A stretch of 64,000 nt of DNA from UBA3102 sp964413055 (GTDB taxonomy: Bacteria > Bacillota > Desulfotomaculia > Desulfotomaculales > Pelotomaculaceae), in assembly GCA_964413055.1 (NCBI GenBank), contig CAYPRB010000009.1, forward strand, positions 31,324-95,323. Direction: 5' to 3'. Positions 49,185 through 58,554 of this stretch are shown here, in pieces; within the stretch, counting starts at the first letter, position 1, and every line of letters begins with the position of its first letter. A program made the translations under genes and the position numbers. The notes under the pieces were generated by a model. The model was not told where the DNA came from and ran no database searches. It was given only the letters and a program-made list of their open reading frames with translations.

Positions 49185-50072
49185 TTGAACAAACCTAGCA
49201 TTGCAGTGGTGGGAGCGGGAAAAGTAGGTTCCGCCCTGGCTTGCTTGTTGCACCGCCGGGGATATCCGGTGGCGGGTGTTGCCAGCAGAAGCATTTCCTC
49301 TGCTGAACGTGCGGCGCGGGAGTTGCCTGCCAGGTATACAGACCGGCCCGAAGAGGTGACCCGTGAAGCCGACGTGGTTTTTATTACCACCCCTGACCGG
49401 GAGATTACGGGGGTAGCCGCCGGTATTGCCCGGCGGAAAGGTTTTAAGCCCGGACAGGTAGTTTTCCACACCAGTGGGGCGCACTCGGCGGATCAAATTG
49501 AAGCGGTGCGCCGATGCAGCGCTTTTGCCGCGTCATTACACCCACTCCAGTCTTTGGCTGATTTTAAGATGGCTCTGGAGAATTTACCGGGATCGTATTT
49601 CGCTCTGGAAGGTGACCAAGAGGCCCTGCCCGTGGCGGAACAAATTGTCAAAGACCTGGGTGGCAAGAGTTTTTTTATTGCACCCGAGGACAAGCCGTTA
49701 TACCATGCCGCCGCCGTAATAGCTTCGAATTACCTGGTATCTTTAATGCATCTGGCCACCGGGCTTTACGGCCGTTTCGGGCTAAACCGGGAAGAGGCGT
49801 TCCGGGCTTTATTCCCGTTGATCCAGGGCACAATAAATAATATCGCGCGGGCAGGCCCCGCTGCTGCGTTGACCGGGCCGGTGGCCAGAGGCGACGGTAC
49901 TACATTGGAAGGGCACCTGGAAGCAATAAAAGAGGTGGGCGGTCCGGAGCTGGAGCTTTACCGCCGGCTGGGTCTTTATACCGTTAGGGTGGCGCTGGAG
50001 AAAGGAAGCATCAACGCCGGGCAGGGGGAAACCTTGGTCCGCATATTCGAGGGAGGTAAAAATAATGCGTAA
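49185..50072 (+). CDS. Rossmann-like/DUF2520 protein, probable ketopantoate reductase (PanG type)
   Basis: About 295 residues. NAD(P)-binding motif VVGAGKVGSALACLL at the N-terminus and a C-terminal helical DUF2520 domain (HPLQSLADF; HAAAVIASNYLVSLMHLA). Similar proteins in pantothenate operons act as alternative ketopantoate reductases. No panE is seen here, and this gene directly precedes panB (eight-base overlap), so it should supply pantoate. TTG at 49185 follows GGGAGGTG. The frame runs upstream to 49080, but that start lies inside a terminator. Confidence 0.82.
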   Translation: MNKPSIAVVGAGKVGSALACLLHRRGYPVAGVASRSISSAERAARELPARYTDRPEEVTREADVVFITTPDREITGVAAGIARRKGFKPGQVVFHTSGAHSADQIEAVRRCSAFAASLHPLQSLADFKMALENLPGSYFALEGDQEALPVAEQIVKDLGGKSFFIAPEDKPLYHAAAVIASNYLVSLMHLATGLYGRFGLNREEAFRALFPLIQGTINNIARAGPAAALTGPVARGDGTTLEGHLEAIKEVGGPELELYRRLGLYTVRVALEKGSINAGQGETLVRIFEGGKNNA

Positions 50073-50901
50073 AGACAAAATAACTACTGCTGCTATTAGG
50101 AAGATGAAAGCAGAGGGCAAACCCATTACCATGCTGACCGCTTATGATTATTCCCTGGCTAAGATAGTGGACGAAGCGGGTATCGACATGATTCTGGTGG
50201 GAGATTCGCTGGCCAACGTGATGCTTGGTTACGATTCCACGCTTCCGGTAACCATGGAGGATATGATTCACCACGTCAAGGCGGTTTGCCGCGGGGCCGA
50301 CCGCGCCATGGTTGTCGCCGACCTGCCTTTTCTCTCCTACCAGGTTTCGGTCGCGGAGGCGGTACGCAACGCCGGACGTTTTTTAAAAGAAACGGATGCT
50401 CAGGCCGTCAAACTGGAAGGCGGCCGGGAGATAGCCGGGGCCGTGCGTAAAATAGTGGATGCCGGGATCCCGGTAGTGGGCCATTTGGGACTTACCCCCC
50501 AGTCCATCCACCAGTTGGGCGCTTTCAAGGTGCAGGGTAAGGATGAGCAGGCGGCCCAAAAGCTTATTGACGATGCCCGGACGCTGGAAGAAGCCGGGGC
50601 TTTCGCGGTGGTTTTAGAATGTGTTCCCACGCCCCTGGCGAAAAAAGTAACGGAAGTACTGCAGGTAGCCACCATAGGTATCGGTGCCGGCTCCTATTGC
50701 GACGGGCAGGTGCTGGTTATTCACGATTTGCTCGGTCTTTATCCCCGGACTTCTCCGAAATTTGTCAAGAAGTACGCGCATTTGCACACCGATATCGCTG
50801 CTGTTTTAAAACAGTACAAGCAAGAAGTCGAGGAGCGCTCCTTCCCCGGACCCGAGCATAGTTTCAGCATGTCTGAAGAAGTGCTGGCTAAATTGTATTA
50901 A
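50065..50901 (+). CDS. panB: 3-methyl-2-oxobutanoate hydroxymethyltransferase
   Basis: 278 residues. MLTAYDYSLAKIVDEAGIDMILVGDS, with metal-binding Asp residues, and VKLEGG, VVGHLGLTPQS are diagnostic. Makes ketopantoate from 2-oxoisovalerate and methylene-THF. ATG at 50065 after GGGAGGT, overlapping the preceding reductase gene. Confidence 0.97.
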   Translation: MRKDKITTAAIRKMKAEGKPITMLTAYDYSLAKIVDEAGIDMILVGDSLANVMLGYDSTLPVTMEDMIHHVKAVCRGADRAMVVADLPFLSYQVSVAEAVRNAGRFLKETDAQAVKLEGGREIAGAVRKIVDAGIPVVGHLGLTPQSIHQLGAFKVQGKDEQAAQKLIDDARTLEEAGAFAVVLECVPTPLAKKVTEVLQVATIGIGAGSYCDGQVLVIHDLLGLYPRTSPKFVKKYAHLHTDIAAVLKQYKQEVEERSFPGPEHSFSMSEEVLAKLY

Positions 50902-50974
50902 CCGACCGGACATGCCTTCGAGTATGAATTGAATTAAGGATACAAAAATATCGCCCTTGGAGGTTGAGGTTTTC

Positions 50975-51820
50975 ATGCAGGTTTGTCACACAATACCGGA
51001 AATCCGTAATTTTGTCCGGCAGGTCAGGGCCGGGGGGCGTTCCGTCGGTTTGGTGCCGACCATGGGCAGCCTGCATGAGGGGCACCTGGAACTGATGCGG
51101 CGGGCCGGGGAACAATGCGGGGTTGTGGTCATCAGTATCTTTGTTAACCCGGCCCAGTTCGGTCCTCATGAAGACTTTGCCAGCTACCCCAGGGATCTGG
51201 AGCGGGATGTCCGCATGTCTGAAAAAGCCGGAGTGGAAGCAATATTCAACCCTTCGGTATCGGAAATGTATCCGGCGGGTTTTAGCACCCGGGTCGAGGT
51301 GGGGCGGATTACGGAAAAGTTGTGCGGGTGTTCCCGTCCCGGGCACTTCAGTGGCGTGGCCACAGTAGTTACCAAGCTTTTTAATATCATAAAGCCGGAC
51401 CGGGCGTTTTTCGGGCAGAAAGACGCCCAGCAGGCGCTGGTGATTGAAAGGATGGCCGCTGACTTGAACCTGGATCTGGAGGTGGTGACGCTGCCTACCG
51501 TGCGGGAGCCCGACGGACTGGCCATGAGTTCCCGCAACCGGTACCTCGGACCCGAAGAGCGCCGGGCGGCGCTTATCCTGTATAGGAGTTTGCAGTACGC
51601 AAAGGAACTTTACCGGGCGGGGGAACGTGATGCCGCCCGGTTGCGCCGGCAGGTTACCGCCATGATTGCCGCCGAACCCCTGGCCAGGATTGATTACGTT
51701 GAAATATACAGCTATCCGGAACTGGAGGAGGTAGCGGAAATCCAGGGACCGGTGTTGTTGGCCCTGGCCGTTAAGATAGGAAAAGCCAGGTTGATAGACA
51801 ACATTACTCTGGAATCATGA
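50975..51820 (+). CDS. panC: Pantothenate synthetase
   Basis: About 281 residues. VGLVPTMGSLHEGHLELM (HIGH-like ATP site), VSIFVNPAQFGPHEDF, and FGQKDAQQALVIERM are conserved. Joins pantoate and beta-alanine using ATP. ATG at 50975 is chosen: the in-frame TTG at 50957 overlaps the TTGGAGGT ribosome-binding site. Confidence 0.97.
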   Translation: MQVCHTIPEIRNFVRQVRAGGRSVGLVPTMGSLHEGHLELMRRAGEQCGVVVISIFVNPAQFGPHEDFASYPRDLERDVRMSEKAGVEAIFNPSVSEMYPAGFSTRVEVGRITEKLCGCSRPGHFSGVATVVTKLFNIIKPDRAFFGQKDAQQALVIERMAADLNLDLEVVTLPTVREPDGLAMSSRNRYLGPEERRAALILYRSLQYAKELYRAGERDAARLRRQVTAMIAAEPLARIDYVEIYSYPELEEVAEIQGPVLLALAVKIGKARLIDNITLES

Positions 51821-51865
51821 ATGTACATTTTAAAGACAATGGGGGTATGGGGTTTGTATTTGACC

Positions 51866-52267
51866 ATGATGAAATCAAAAATTCACCGGGCCGTTGTAAC
51901 CGGCGCTGATTTGAATTACATGGGCAGCATTACCATAGACGAGTTGTTGTTGGAAGCCACAAACATACTGCCCAACGAAAAAGTGCAGGTGGTAAATAAC
52001 AACAACGGTCATCGTTTTGAAACTTATGTGATTAAGGGACCCCGTGGCTCGGGAGTGGTTTGCTTAAACGGTGCGGCCGCCCGTTTGGTCCAGCCGGGTG
52101 ACCTGGTAATCATCATTTCGTACGCCCTTATGGAGCAAAGAGAGGCAAGCAATTACACCCCGGTGGTGGTAATGGTGGATGACCGGAACGTGATCACGGA
52201 TGTGAAGCGGGGTGAAGCTTTTGACGGCGCCGAACCCGCCCTTGACAGTGAAAAAGAAGGTAGGTAG
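51866..52267 (+). CDS. panD: Aspartate 1-decarboxylase precursor
   Basis: About 133 residues. MMKSKIHRAVVTGADLNYMGSITID contains the Gly-Ser self-cleavage site that makes the pyruvoyl group, and GPRGSGVVCLNGAAARL follows. Produces beta-alanine for PanC. The frame is open from 51821, directly after the panC stop, but the conserved protein begins at ATG 51866 (or 51869). Completes a reductase-panB-panC-panD operon. Confidence 0.94.
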   Translation: MMKSKIHRAVVTGADLNYMGSITIDELLLEATNILPNEKVQVVNNNNGHRFETYVIKGPRGSGVVCLNGAAARLVQPGDLVIIISYALMEQREASNYTPVVVMVDDRNVITDVKRGEAFDGAEPALDSEKEGR

Positions 52268-52303
52268 AATGATAGAAAAGATTTTAAGCTTTAACAAACT
52301 TTC

Positions 52304-52331
52304 TTGTTTTTTCGCCGTAGTTAGTTATAAT
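52304..52331 (+). promoter_or_regulatory. Sigma-A promoter of nadA
   Basis: TTGTTT (52304-52309), 16-base spacer, TATAAT (52326-52331). Confidence 0.6.
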
Positions 52332-52384
52332 ATATACAGTCCAGATTAAAATTGTGCAATCATTTAGAAAGGGTTGAAAGTTAA

Positions 52385-53305
52385 ATGTCAGGGCAAGAAC
52401 CGCTGCAAAAGTTATCGGAGGAAGTAATCCGGCTGAAGAAAGAACGCAATGCAATAATTTTAGCTCATGTCTACCAACGCCCCGAGGTGCAGGAGGTGGC
52501 GGATTACGTCGGCGATTCCCTCGGCTTGTCCCAGCAGGCTGCCAGTACCGGAGCCGACGTGATCGTTTTTTGCGGGGTTCATTTTATGGCCGAAAGCGCG
52601 TCTATTCTATGTCCGGATAAAATTGTACTCCTGCCTGAAAAAAGTGCGGGATGTCCCATGGCGGACATGGCCGCCGTACAGGAACTGAAACGGAAAAAGC
52701 AGGAACTGCCCGGTTCTATAGTGGTGTGCTATGTAAACACTTCCGCTGAAGTCAAGGCGGAGAGTGATATTGCCTGTACCTCGGCCAATGCGGTGGAAAT
52801 CGTGGCGTCTTTGCCGGAAGACAAAACGGTGTTATTTGTGCCGGATAAAAATTTGGGAAGTTATATTGCTTCCAGGAACGGAAGGGAAATGATCATGTGG
52901 CAAGGATATTGTCCCGCGCATGACAGTTTGAACCGTGCGGATATATTAAAAGCAAAGGCAGAGCACCCGGACGCCATGGTTCTGGTCCACCCCGAATGCC
53001 GCCCTGAAGTGGTAAAGCTGGCTGATTTGGTGACCAGTACCAGTGGCATGATCCGTTTTGTCAAAGAAAGTAATGCTTCTGAATTTATTATTGGCACCGA
53101 GGGCGGCATACTTTATCCGTTGCAGCAACAGTGTCCCGGCAAGAGATTTTACCTGGCGTCCGATGCGCTGTTTTGTCATGACATGAAGGTAACCACCCTG
53201 GAAAAAGTACACCGGGCACTGGTGAGTCTTGAACCGCAGGTCAAAGTGCCGGAGGAAATCAGGGAACGGGCCTTTCACTGCCTGGAAAGAATGCTGGACA
53301 TATAA
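52385..53305 (+). CDS. nadA: Quinolinate synthase
   Basis: 306 residues. The three [4Fe-4S] ligands fall in FCGVHFMAE, CTSANA (DIACTSAN) and QCPGKRFYLA. VHPECRPEV is a substrate loop. Condenses iminoaspartate with dihydroxyacetone phosphate. ATG at 52385 after AAGGGTTG. First gene of the nadA-nadB pair; nadC follows after a small opposite-strand gene. Confidence 0.96.
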   Translation: MSGQEPLQKLSEEVIRLKKERNAIILAHVYQRPEVQEVADYVGDSLGLSQQAASTGADVIVFCGVHFMAESASILCPDKIVLLPEKSAGCPMADMAAVQELKRKKQELPGSIVVCYVNTSAEVKAESDIACTSANAVEIVASLPEDKTVLFVPDKNLGSYIASRNGREMIMWQGYCPAHDSLNRADILKAKAEHPDAMVLVHPECRPEVVKLADLVTSTSGMIRFVKESNASEFIIGTEGGILYPLQQQCPGKRFYLASDALFCHDMKVTTLEKVHRALVSLEPQVKVPEEIRERAFHCLERMLDI

Positions 53306-53452
53306 AGGCAGCAAAGCCGGAAGCCATAGGAATGAAGTCGGTTCCCAAACAGGTTTTACTGCCTGGGCAGGTTTTGTGAAACCAGCCGGAATAACTTGGT
53401 CCCATAGAGTTGTTACGATGATGGTTACCGGCAATTGAATGGAGGGTATTCT

Positions 53453-55036
53453 TTGCCAGGAAAATATATGTTAAATTTCAACACTTCGGAGCTTCCCCAG
53501 GAAGAAGACGAGTATATTATACTTGGCAGCGGGATTGCCGGTTTATATACTGCACTGGCAGCTTCTTACGCCGGTGGTTCTGTTACCGTTTTGACCAAAC
53601 ATACTATGATGGATACCAGTACCGACAAGGCCCAGGGAGGCATAGCGGCGGCACTGGGGGACAATGATTCACCCACTCTGCATCAGGAAGACACTCTGGT
53701 CGCGGGGGTGGGATTGTGCGATTCAGAAGCAGTGGTGACCCTGGTCAGTGAGGGTCCCGACCGGGTCAGGGAGCTGATTGAACTCGGCGCTATTTTTGAT
53801 TCTGACAGCAACGGTTTGGCTCTGACCAGGGAGGGTGCGCACAGCCAGAGACGGATTCTGCACGCCAGTGGTGATGCCACCGGCGCAGAGATTCAGCGCG
53901 TGCTTACCCAGCACGTTAAGAAAAACGAAAAGATCAGGGTATTGGAAAATCATTACGTGGTAGATCTCCTGGTGCGGGAAAATACTTGTTACGGGGTGCT
54001 GGCATGTAACCAGGACGAAAAAAAACTGAAAGCATTTCGTGGTAAGGTGATGGTACTGGCTACCGGTGGACTGGGTCGTCTCTTCCAACATAACACCAAT
54101 CCGGAAATTGCCACCGGGGACGGTATTGCCATAGCCTTTCGCGCCGGGGCCGAAGTGATGGACATGGAGTTTATTCAGTTTCATCCCACGGTACTGAATA
54201 TACCGGGAGTCCCGCGTTTTTTAATTTCTGAGGCGGTGCGCGGAGAAGGGGCTTACCTGCGTAACAGCAGGGGATGCCGCTTTATGACCGGTTACCATGC
54301 CCTGGCCGAACTCGCGCCCAGGGACGTGGTGGTGCGGGCGATTTTGAAAGAGATGGCGCTTACCGGAGCAAGCGAAGTTTATCTTGATTTGACCCACCTG
54401 GACCCGGAAGTGGTCAAGCTACGGTTTCCCAATATCACCAAAACCTGTTTGGATTACAATCTGGACATTACAGTGAACCGTATACCGGTTGCTCCCGCGG
54501 CACATTATATGATGGGCGGGGTTAAAACCAACCTGTTGGGGGAAACCAGTATCAGAGGGCTTTATGCCTGTGGTGAGGTTGCTTGTCCCGGTGTTCACGG
54601 CGCCAACCGGCTGGCCAGTAATTCCCTGCTGGACGGATTGGTTTTCGGCGGCCGCATAGTTAACGAAACCAAGCATTATTTGCAGGATTACCGTCCTCAA
54701 TACCGGGAATTTGCCTGTGACCGGTTATTGCCGCCGGTAGATATAGATTTTGCCGCTGTACGTGCCAAACTGGAAGTATTGATGGGGCAAAAGGTCGGTC
54801 CCGTCCGCAGTGGTAAAGGGCTGAAGGAAGCCCTGGATTTCTTCGACGGCTGGAGGTACTTGTACCGGCACGAAGTAGAGAATACCGGCCAAATGGAAGT
54901 AAAAAATATGCTTTTGGTGGGGGAACTTGTGGCCGAAGCGGCTCTGGCCAGGCGGGAAAGCCGGGGCGGGCACTGCCGGGTGGATTATCCCGACACCCTC
55001 AAGCGGTGGCAAAAGCATATAATTTTTAGACGGTAA
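53453..55036 (+). CDS. nadB: L-aspartate oxidase
   Basis: About 527 residues. FAD-binding YIILGSGIAGLYTALAAS, the TDKAQGGIAAAL segment, the REGAHSQRRILH active-site region, and EFIQFHPT are typical. Oxidises aspartate to iminoaspartate; in an anaerobe fumarate or another acceptor must replace oxygen. TTG at 53453 follows GGAGGG; ATG at 53468 is an alternative. A terminator hairpin (55046-55062) follows. Confidence 0.95.
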   Translation: MPGKYMLNFNTSELPQEEDEYIILGSGIAGLYTALAASYAGGSVTVLTKHTMMDTSTDKAQGGIAAALGDNDSPTLHQEDTLVAGVGLCDSEAVVTLVSEGPDRVRELIELGAIFDSDSNGLALTREGAHSQRRILHASGDATGAEIQRVLTQHVKKNEKIRVLENHYVVDLLVRENTCYGVLACNQDEKKLKAFRGKVMVLATGGLGRLFQHNTNPEIATGDGIAIAFRAGAEVMDMEFIQFHPTVLNIPGVPRFLISEAVRGEGAYLRNSRGCRFMTGYHALAELAPRDVVVRAILKEMALTGASEVYLDLTHLDPEVVKLRFPNITKTCLDYNLDITVNRIPVAPAAHYMMGGVKTNLLGETSIRGLYACGEVACPGVHGANRLASNSLLDGLVFGGRIVNETKHYLQDYRPQYREFACDRLLPPVDIDFAAVRAKLEVLMGQKVGPVRSGKGLKEALDFFDGWRYLYRHEVENTGQMEVKNMLLVGELVAEAALARRESRGGHCRVDYPDTLKRWQKHIIFRR

Positions 55037-55045
55037 AGAAGCTGA

Positions 55046-55066
55046 GGACGGGTAGCCCGTCCTTAT
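55046..55066. terminator. Hairpin between nadB and the DUF2007 gene
   Basis: GGACGGG-tag-CCCGTCC followed by TTATTC; lies between convergent genes. Confidence 0.65.
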
Positions 55067-55284
55067 TCAGCATCGGGAAAACTTTCCCGGCACAAAACCT
55101 TCCTGGTATTATCCAGGTCCAGCTGTTGCACCATCAACCTTACACCCCCGATGACAAAGGGTGTGTATGCCGCGGCGTGTTCGTCGAAGATCCAGGTCTT
55201 GATACCCGCGCTTTCCAATAATCCCTTGATAATATACGCTTCGTTAAGGTCCAGATAATAGCCTACTGTGACCAGTTTGTTCAT
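55063..55284 (-). CDS. DUF2007 domain small protein
   Basis: 73 residues. LVTVGYYLDLNEAYIIKGLLESAGIKTWIFDEHAA and the VRLMVQQLDLDNTRKVL end match the DUF2007 (putative signal-transducing) family. This is a ferredoxin-like fold with no proven function. ATG at 55284 on the minus strand after GGGGAGTGA. It splits nadAB from nadC; a role in NAD synthesis is not implied. Confidence 0.85.
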   Translation of the reverse strand: MNKLVTVGYYLDLNEAYIIKGLLESAGIKTWIFDEHAAAYTPFVIGGVRLMVQQLDLDNTRKVLCRESFPDAE

Positions 55285-55381
55285 GAGCGTTCACTCCCCG
55301 TTGCTGCTTAAAAGTATTATACCAGGAACCTTCCCGCTAAATAAGCTGCATCCATAAAATTAAATGCAAAGGAGTGATATT

Positions 55382-56236
55382 GTGGATATCAACCCCTGGG
55401 AACTGCAAAAACTGGTTAAGTTTAGTTTAATGGAAGATCTGGGTTCCGGAGACCTGACCACCAACAGTATTGTGCCGCCGGATGATGTTTCGACCGGTTA
55501 TATCATAGCCCGGGAAGCCGGGGTGGTGGCGGGATTATTTCTGGCGCGGGCGGTATTTCAATGTCTGGACCCGGTCATGGAATTCCGTGCCGGGCTGCGG
55601 GACGGTGAAAGCATGGAACCGGGCCGGATATTGGCTGAAATTAAGGGGAACACGCGAGCCTTGCTTTCCGGCGAAAGGTTAGCTTTAAATTTTCTCCAGC
55701 GCATGTCCGGAATTGCTTCCGCAACGGCACGGCTGGTTGAATTGATAAGCGGGGAAAGAGCACGTATCGTGGACACCAGAAAAACAACACCGGGTTTAAG
55801 GGTGCTGGAAAAATACGCGGTGCGGGTCGGTGGTGGCGGGAATCACCGGCTCGGCTTGTATGACGCGGTGCTGATCAAGGACAACCATATCAAGATCGCC
55901 GGAGGAATTAAGGCCGCGGTAGAGAAGGCCAGACAGGGTTGTCCCCATACGGTTAAGATAGAAGTGGAAGTGGAGGACCTGGACGGAGTTGAAGAAGCCC
56001 TGGCCGCCCGGGTTGATATTATTATGCTGGACAACATGAAGCCGGAAAATATGCGTAAGGCCGTAACACTTGTGGCTGGCCGTGCCCTGGTGGAGGCATC
56101 CGGGGGTATCAGCGCAAGAAATATTCGTGACGTGGCGTCAACCGGGGTGGACCTGATTTCAGTGGGGGCCTTGACCCATTCGGTAAAATCCCTCGACATC
56201 GGACTGGATCTAAAGGAGCTTAAGTTGAGGTCATAA
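55382..56236 (+). CDS. nadC: Nicotinate-nucleotide pyrophosphorylase (carboxylating)
   Basis: About 284 residues. LMEDLGSGDLTTNSIV, VDTRKTTPGLRVLEKYAVRVGGG and DAVLIKDNH are diagnostic of quinolinate phosphoribosyltransferase. Converts quinolinate and PRPP to nicotinate mononucleotide. GTG at 55382 after AAAGGAGTGAT. Confidence 0.96.
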   Translation: MDINPWELQKLVKFSLMEDLGSGDLTTNSIVPPDDVSTGYIIAREAGVVAGLFLARAVFQCLDPVMEFRAGLRDGESMEPGRILAEIKGNTRALLSGERLALNFLQRMSGIASATARLVELISGERARIVDTRKTTPGLRVLEKYAVRVGGGGNHRLGLYDAVLIKDNHIKIAGGIKAAVEKARQGCPHTVKIEVEVEDLDGVEEALAARVDIIMLDNMKPENMRKAVTLVAGRALVEASGGISARNIRDVASTGVDLISVGALTHSVKSLDIGLDLKELKLRS

Positions 56237-56307
56237 AACACTTTTATAGTTAACATTAAAATAGTGGAACTTTAAAATGAATTAAAATTATTGTGTGGGG
56301 TGAAACT

Positions 56308-57282
56308 TTGAGACAGGCGGTTCTGAGGTTGCTTAAAGAAATGATGCCGGAATACGTGTCCGGGGAAGAAATTTGTAAAAACCTTAATGTAACCCGGACT
56401 GCCGTATGGAAACACATCCAGGTCCTGCGGGAAGACGGGTATGAGATTGAGGCGCGACCCCGGGCCGGTTACGCGTTGACCGGGATCCCGGACCGGCTTT
56501 TCCCCGAAGAGATTGGGGACGGGCTTACCACGGAGTTTATCGGCAGGAAGATTTATTACTACGACCGGGTTGTTTCCACCAACGACCGGGCAAAAGAACT
56601 GGCACGCGCGGGAGCTGTTGAAGGCACTTTAGTATTGGCCGAGGAGCAAACGGGTGGTAAGGGCCGGTTGGGGCGGTCCTGGTATGCTCCCCCATACAAG
56701 GGGATCTGTTTTTCTTTGATCCTTTACCCGCGGGTAAGTCCTTACGGGGTGGCTCAGGTGACCATGATGACAGCCGTTGCCCTGGCAACCGCTATCAGGA
56801 GGGAGACGGGAGTTGCCGCCGGTATCAAGTGGCCAAACGACTTGTTGGCAGGCGGCAGGAAAATATGTGGAATCCTGACTGAATTAAGCGCGGAAATGGA
56901 CCGGGTCAACTACCTGGTGGTGGGGGCGGGCATTAACGCCAACCAGGAAACCGGCGACTTCCCCGGGGAAGTACGGGATACGGCCACCTCGCTTAAGGAG
57001 GCGGCGGGCAGGGACATATTCAGGAATGGGTTGGTCCGGGTCTCGCTGGCGGAGTTTGAACGCTGGTATCGGGTCTGGTCGGTACAGGGATTTAAACCGG
57101 TACTGGAAGCATGGAAGGAATTATCCGTTTCCCTTAACTGTCCGGTGCGGATCCATACTTTAAAAAATTCCTGGGACGGGTGGGCGGAAGACGTTGACGA
57201 AGACGGCGCCTTGTTGGTACGTGCACCAGGTGGCGGATTGCAACGCCTGGTTTCGGGAGAAATATCGCTCCGGTTGGCTTAA
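56308..57282 (+). CDS. birA: Biotin operon repressor / biotin-protein ligase BirA
   Basis: About 324 residues. N-terminal winged helix (GEEICKNLNVTRTAVWKHIQVLREDGY, about 20-46), then the ligase core with STNDRAKEL, the biotinyl-AMP loop GGKGRLGRSW, IKWPNDLL and a C-terminal SH3-like domain. Attaches biotin to carboxylases and probably represses biotin genes. TTG at 56308 sits behind GGGGTGA; GTG at 56293 is possible. Upstream of coaX, as in many clostridia. Confidence 0.94.
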   Translation: MRQAVLRLLKEMMPEYVSGEEICKNLNVTRTAVWKHIQVLREDGYEIEARPRAGYALTGIPDRLFPEEIGDGLTTEFIGRKIYYYDRVVSTNDRAKELARAGAVEGTLVLAEEQTGGKGRLGRSWYAPPYKGICFSLILYPRVSPYGVAQVTMMTAVALATAIRRETGVAAGIKWPNDLLAGGRKICGILTELSAEMDRVNYLVVGAGINANQETGDFPGEVRDTATSLKEAAGRDIFRNGLVRVSLAEFERWYRVWSVQGFKPVLEAWKELSVSLNCPVRIHTLKNSWDGWAEDVDEDGALLVRAPGGGLQRLVSGEISLRLA

Positions 57283-57299
57283 AGAAAGTAGAACGATTT

Positions 57300-57520
57300 T
57301 TACCTTTATTGTAAACCTGTTTTCAGTAGATGGTTAACGTAACAATTGAGGAATGAGGCCTTGGTATTGAAGGTAGCGAGCGATGTTGCGTAGCGTCGCA
57401 AGTGAACCAGGCGAAGAGGAGATATTGGATGAGCGGACAGGGATGTCCGCGAAAGCCTGAACTGTAACAGGATGTGAGTTGAAGGCGGGGTGAAGTTGTT
57501 CAATATTCTATATCAGGAGG
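57300..57520 (+). repeat. Structured intergenic element of unknown family
   Basis: Within the 500-base gap between birA and coaX. Hairpins TTGCG-tagcgt-CGCAA (57386-57401) and GCGGACA-ggga-TGTCCGC (57433-57450), the latter enclosed by CAGGC (57408-57412) and GCCTG (57455-57459). Its composition differs from neighbouring coding DNA and it has the look of a dispersed repeat, but only one copy is in this window. Confidence 0.45.
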
Positions 57521-57529
57521 AAATGCCGT

Positions 57530-57783
57530 AAGAAACAGAGAATAATAAAAATTGTTATACTATACAAAGGAAGTTGGTAGCATGTTCCGCCTGAGCAACG
57601 TGATGGGACTTGGTGCTGGAAACAATCGAAGAGGTTCTTAGTACCAAAAAGGATATTTGCTGGTCAATAAAAATCCGCATCATTCGCGATAAAGCACCAA
57701 AAATTTTTTCTGGTAAAGTTGCCGGAGTGTTATTATTGATAAAATTTGGCAGGTTATAAATGTCGGAAAGTGGGGGCAGGATA
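57530..57783 (+). other. Rest of the birA-coaX gap
   Basis: A/T-rich, with ATTGTTATACTATACAAAGG near 57550. An open frame of about 48 codons (TTG/GTG about 57610 to TAA 57758) has no ribosome-binding site and no family match. I see nothing convincing as a gene. Candidate promoter elements for coaX are weak. Confidence 0.3.
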
Positions 57784-58554
57784 ATGATTCTGGTTTTTGA
57801 TATCGGCAATACCAATATCGTTTTAGGGGTTTTTAAGGGCAGCAGTCTGGTGGCTGACTGGCGGCTTTCCACAAACCGTCACGGAACTTCTGACGAATAC
57901 GGGGTTATGCTTAAAGAACTCTTCGGCATATCCGGCCTCAAAATGACGTCAATCAGGGCGGTGGTGATTTCCACGGTGGTGCCGCCGTTGACCTATACTT
58001 TACAAAATATGTGCCGGAAATATTTTAATATTTCTCCTTTGGTAGTCGGTCCGGGGATCAAAACGGGACTGGCGATAAAGCTGGAAAATCCGCGGGAAGT
58101 CGGTGCGGACCGGATTGTCAATGCGGTTGCCGGTATTGAACGGTACGGCGTGCCGCTGATTATCGTCGATTTTGGTACCGCCACTACCTTTTGTGCCATT
58201 AATGATAAGGGCGAATACCTGGGCGGGGCGATCGCACCGGGTATAAACATTTCCACGGAAGCACTTTTTGCCAGGGCGGCCAAGCTGCCCCGGGTGGAAT
58301 TGACCAAGCCCGGCTCCGTTATCGGGAAAAATACCGTTGCCAGTATGCAGGCGGGCATATTTTACGGGTTTGTCGGTCAGGTGGATGGTATCACCGGCCG
58401 GATGAAAAAAGAATTGGGTGAAGATACTAAGGTTATCGCAACGGGTGGTTTAGCGGAACTCATTGCTTTGAAAAGTGTTACCATTGACCGGGTGGATGAT
58501 TTCCTGACCTTGCACGGATTAAGATTAATTTACAAAAGGAATGTTCCACAGTGA
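57784..58554 (+). CDS. coaX: Type III pantothenate kinase
   Basis: About 256 residues. MILVFDIGNTNIVLG (phosphate loop), VGADRIVNAVAG and DFGTATTF are the three CoaX motifs. First step of CoA synthesis from the pantothenate produced by panBCD in the same block. ATG at 57784 after GGGGGCAGG. Its stop overlaps the dusB start. Confidence 0.96.
   Translation: MILVFDIGNTNIVLGVFKGSSLVADWRLSTNRHGTSDEYGVMLKELFGISGLKMTSIRAVVISTVVPPLTYTLQNMCRKYFNISPLVVGPGIKTGLAIKLENPREVGADRIVNAVAGIERYGVPLIIVDFGTATTFCAINDKGEYLGGAIAPGINISTEALFARAAKLPRVELTKPGSVIGKNTVASMQAGIFYGFVGQVDGITGRMKKELGEDTKVIATGGLAELIALKSVTIDRVDDFLTLHGLRLIYKRNVPQ

Noticed and set aside
57555..57872. A 105-codon minus-strand frame overlapping coaX
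   Set aside because: Overlaps the start of coaX, no recognisable domain, no ribosome-binding site.
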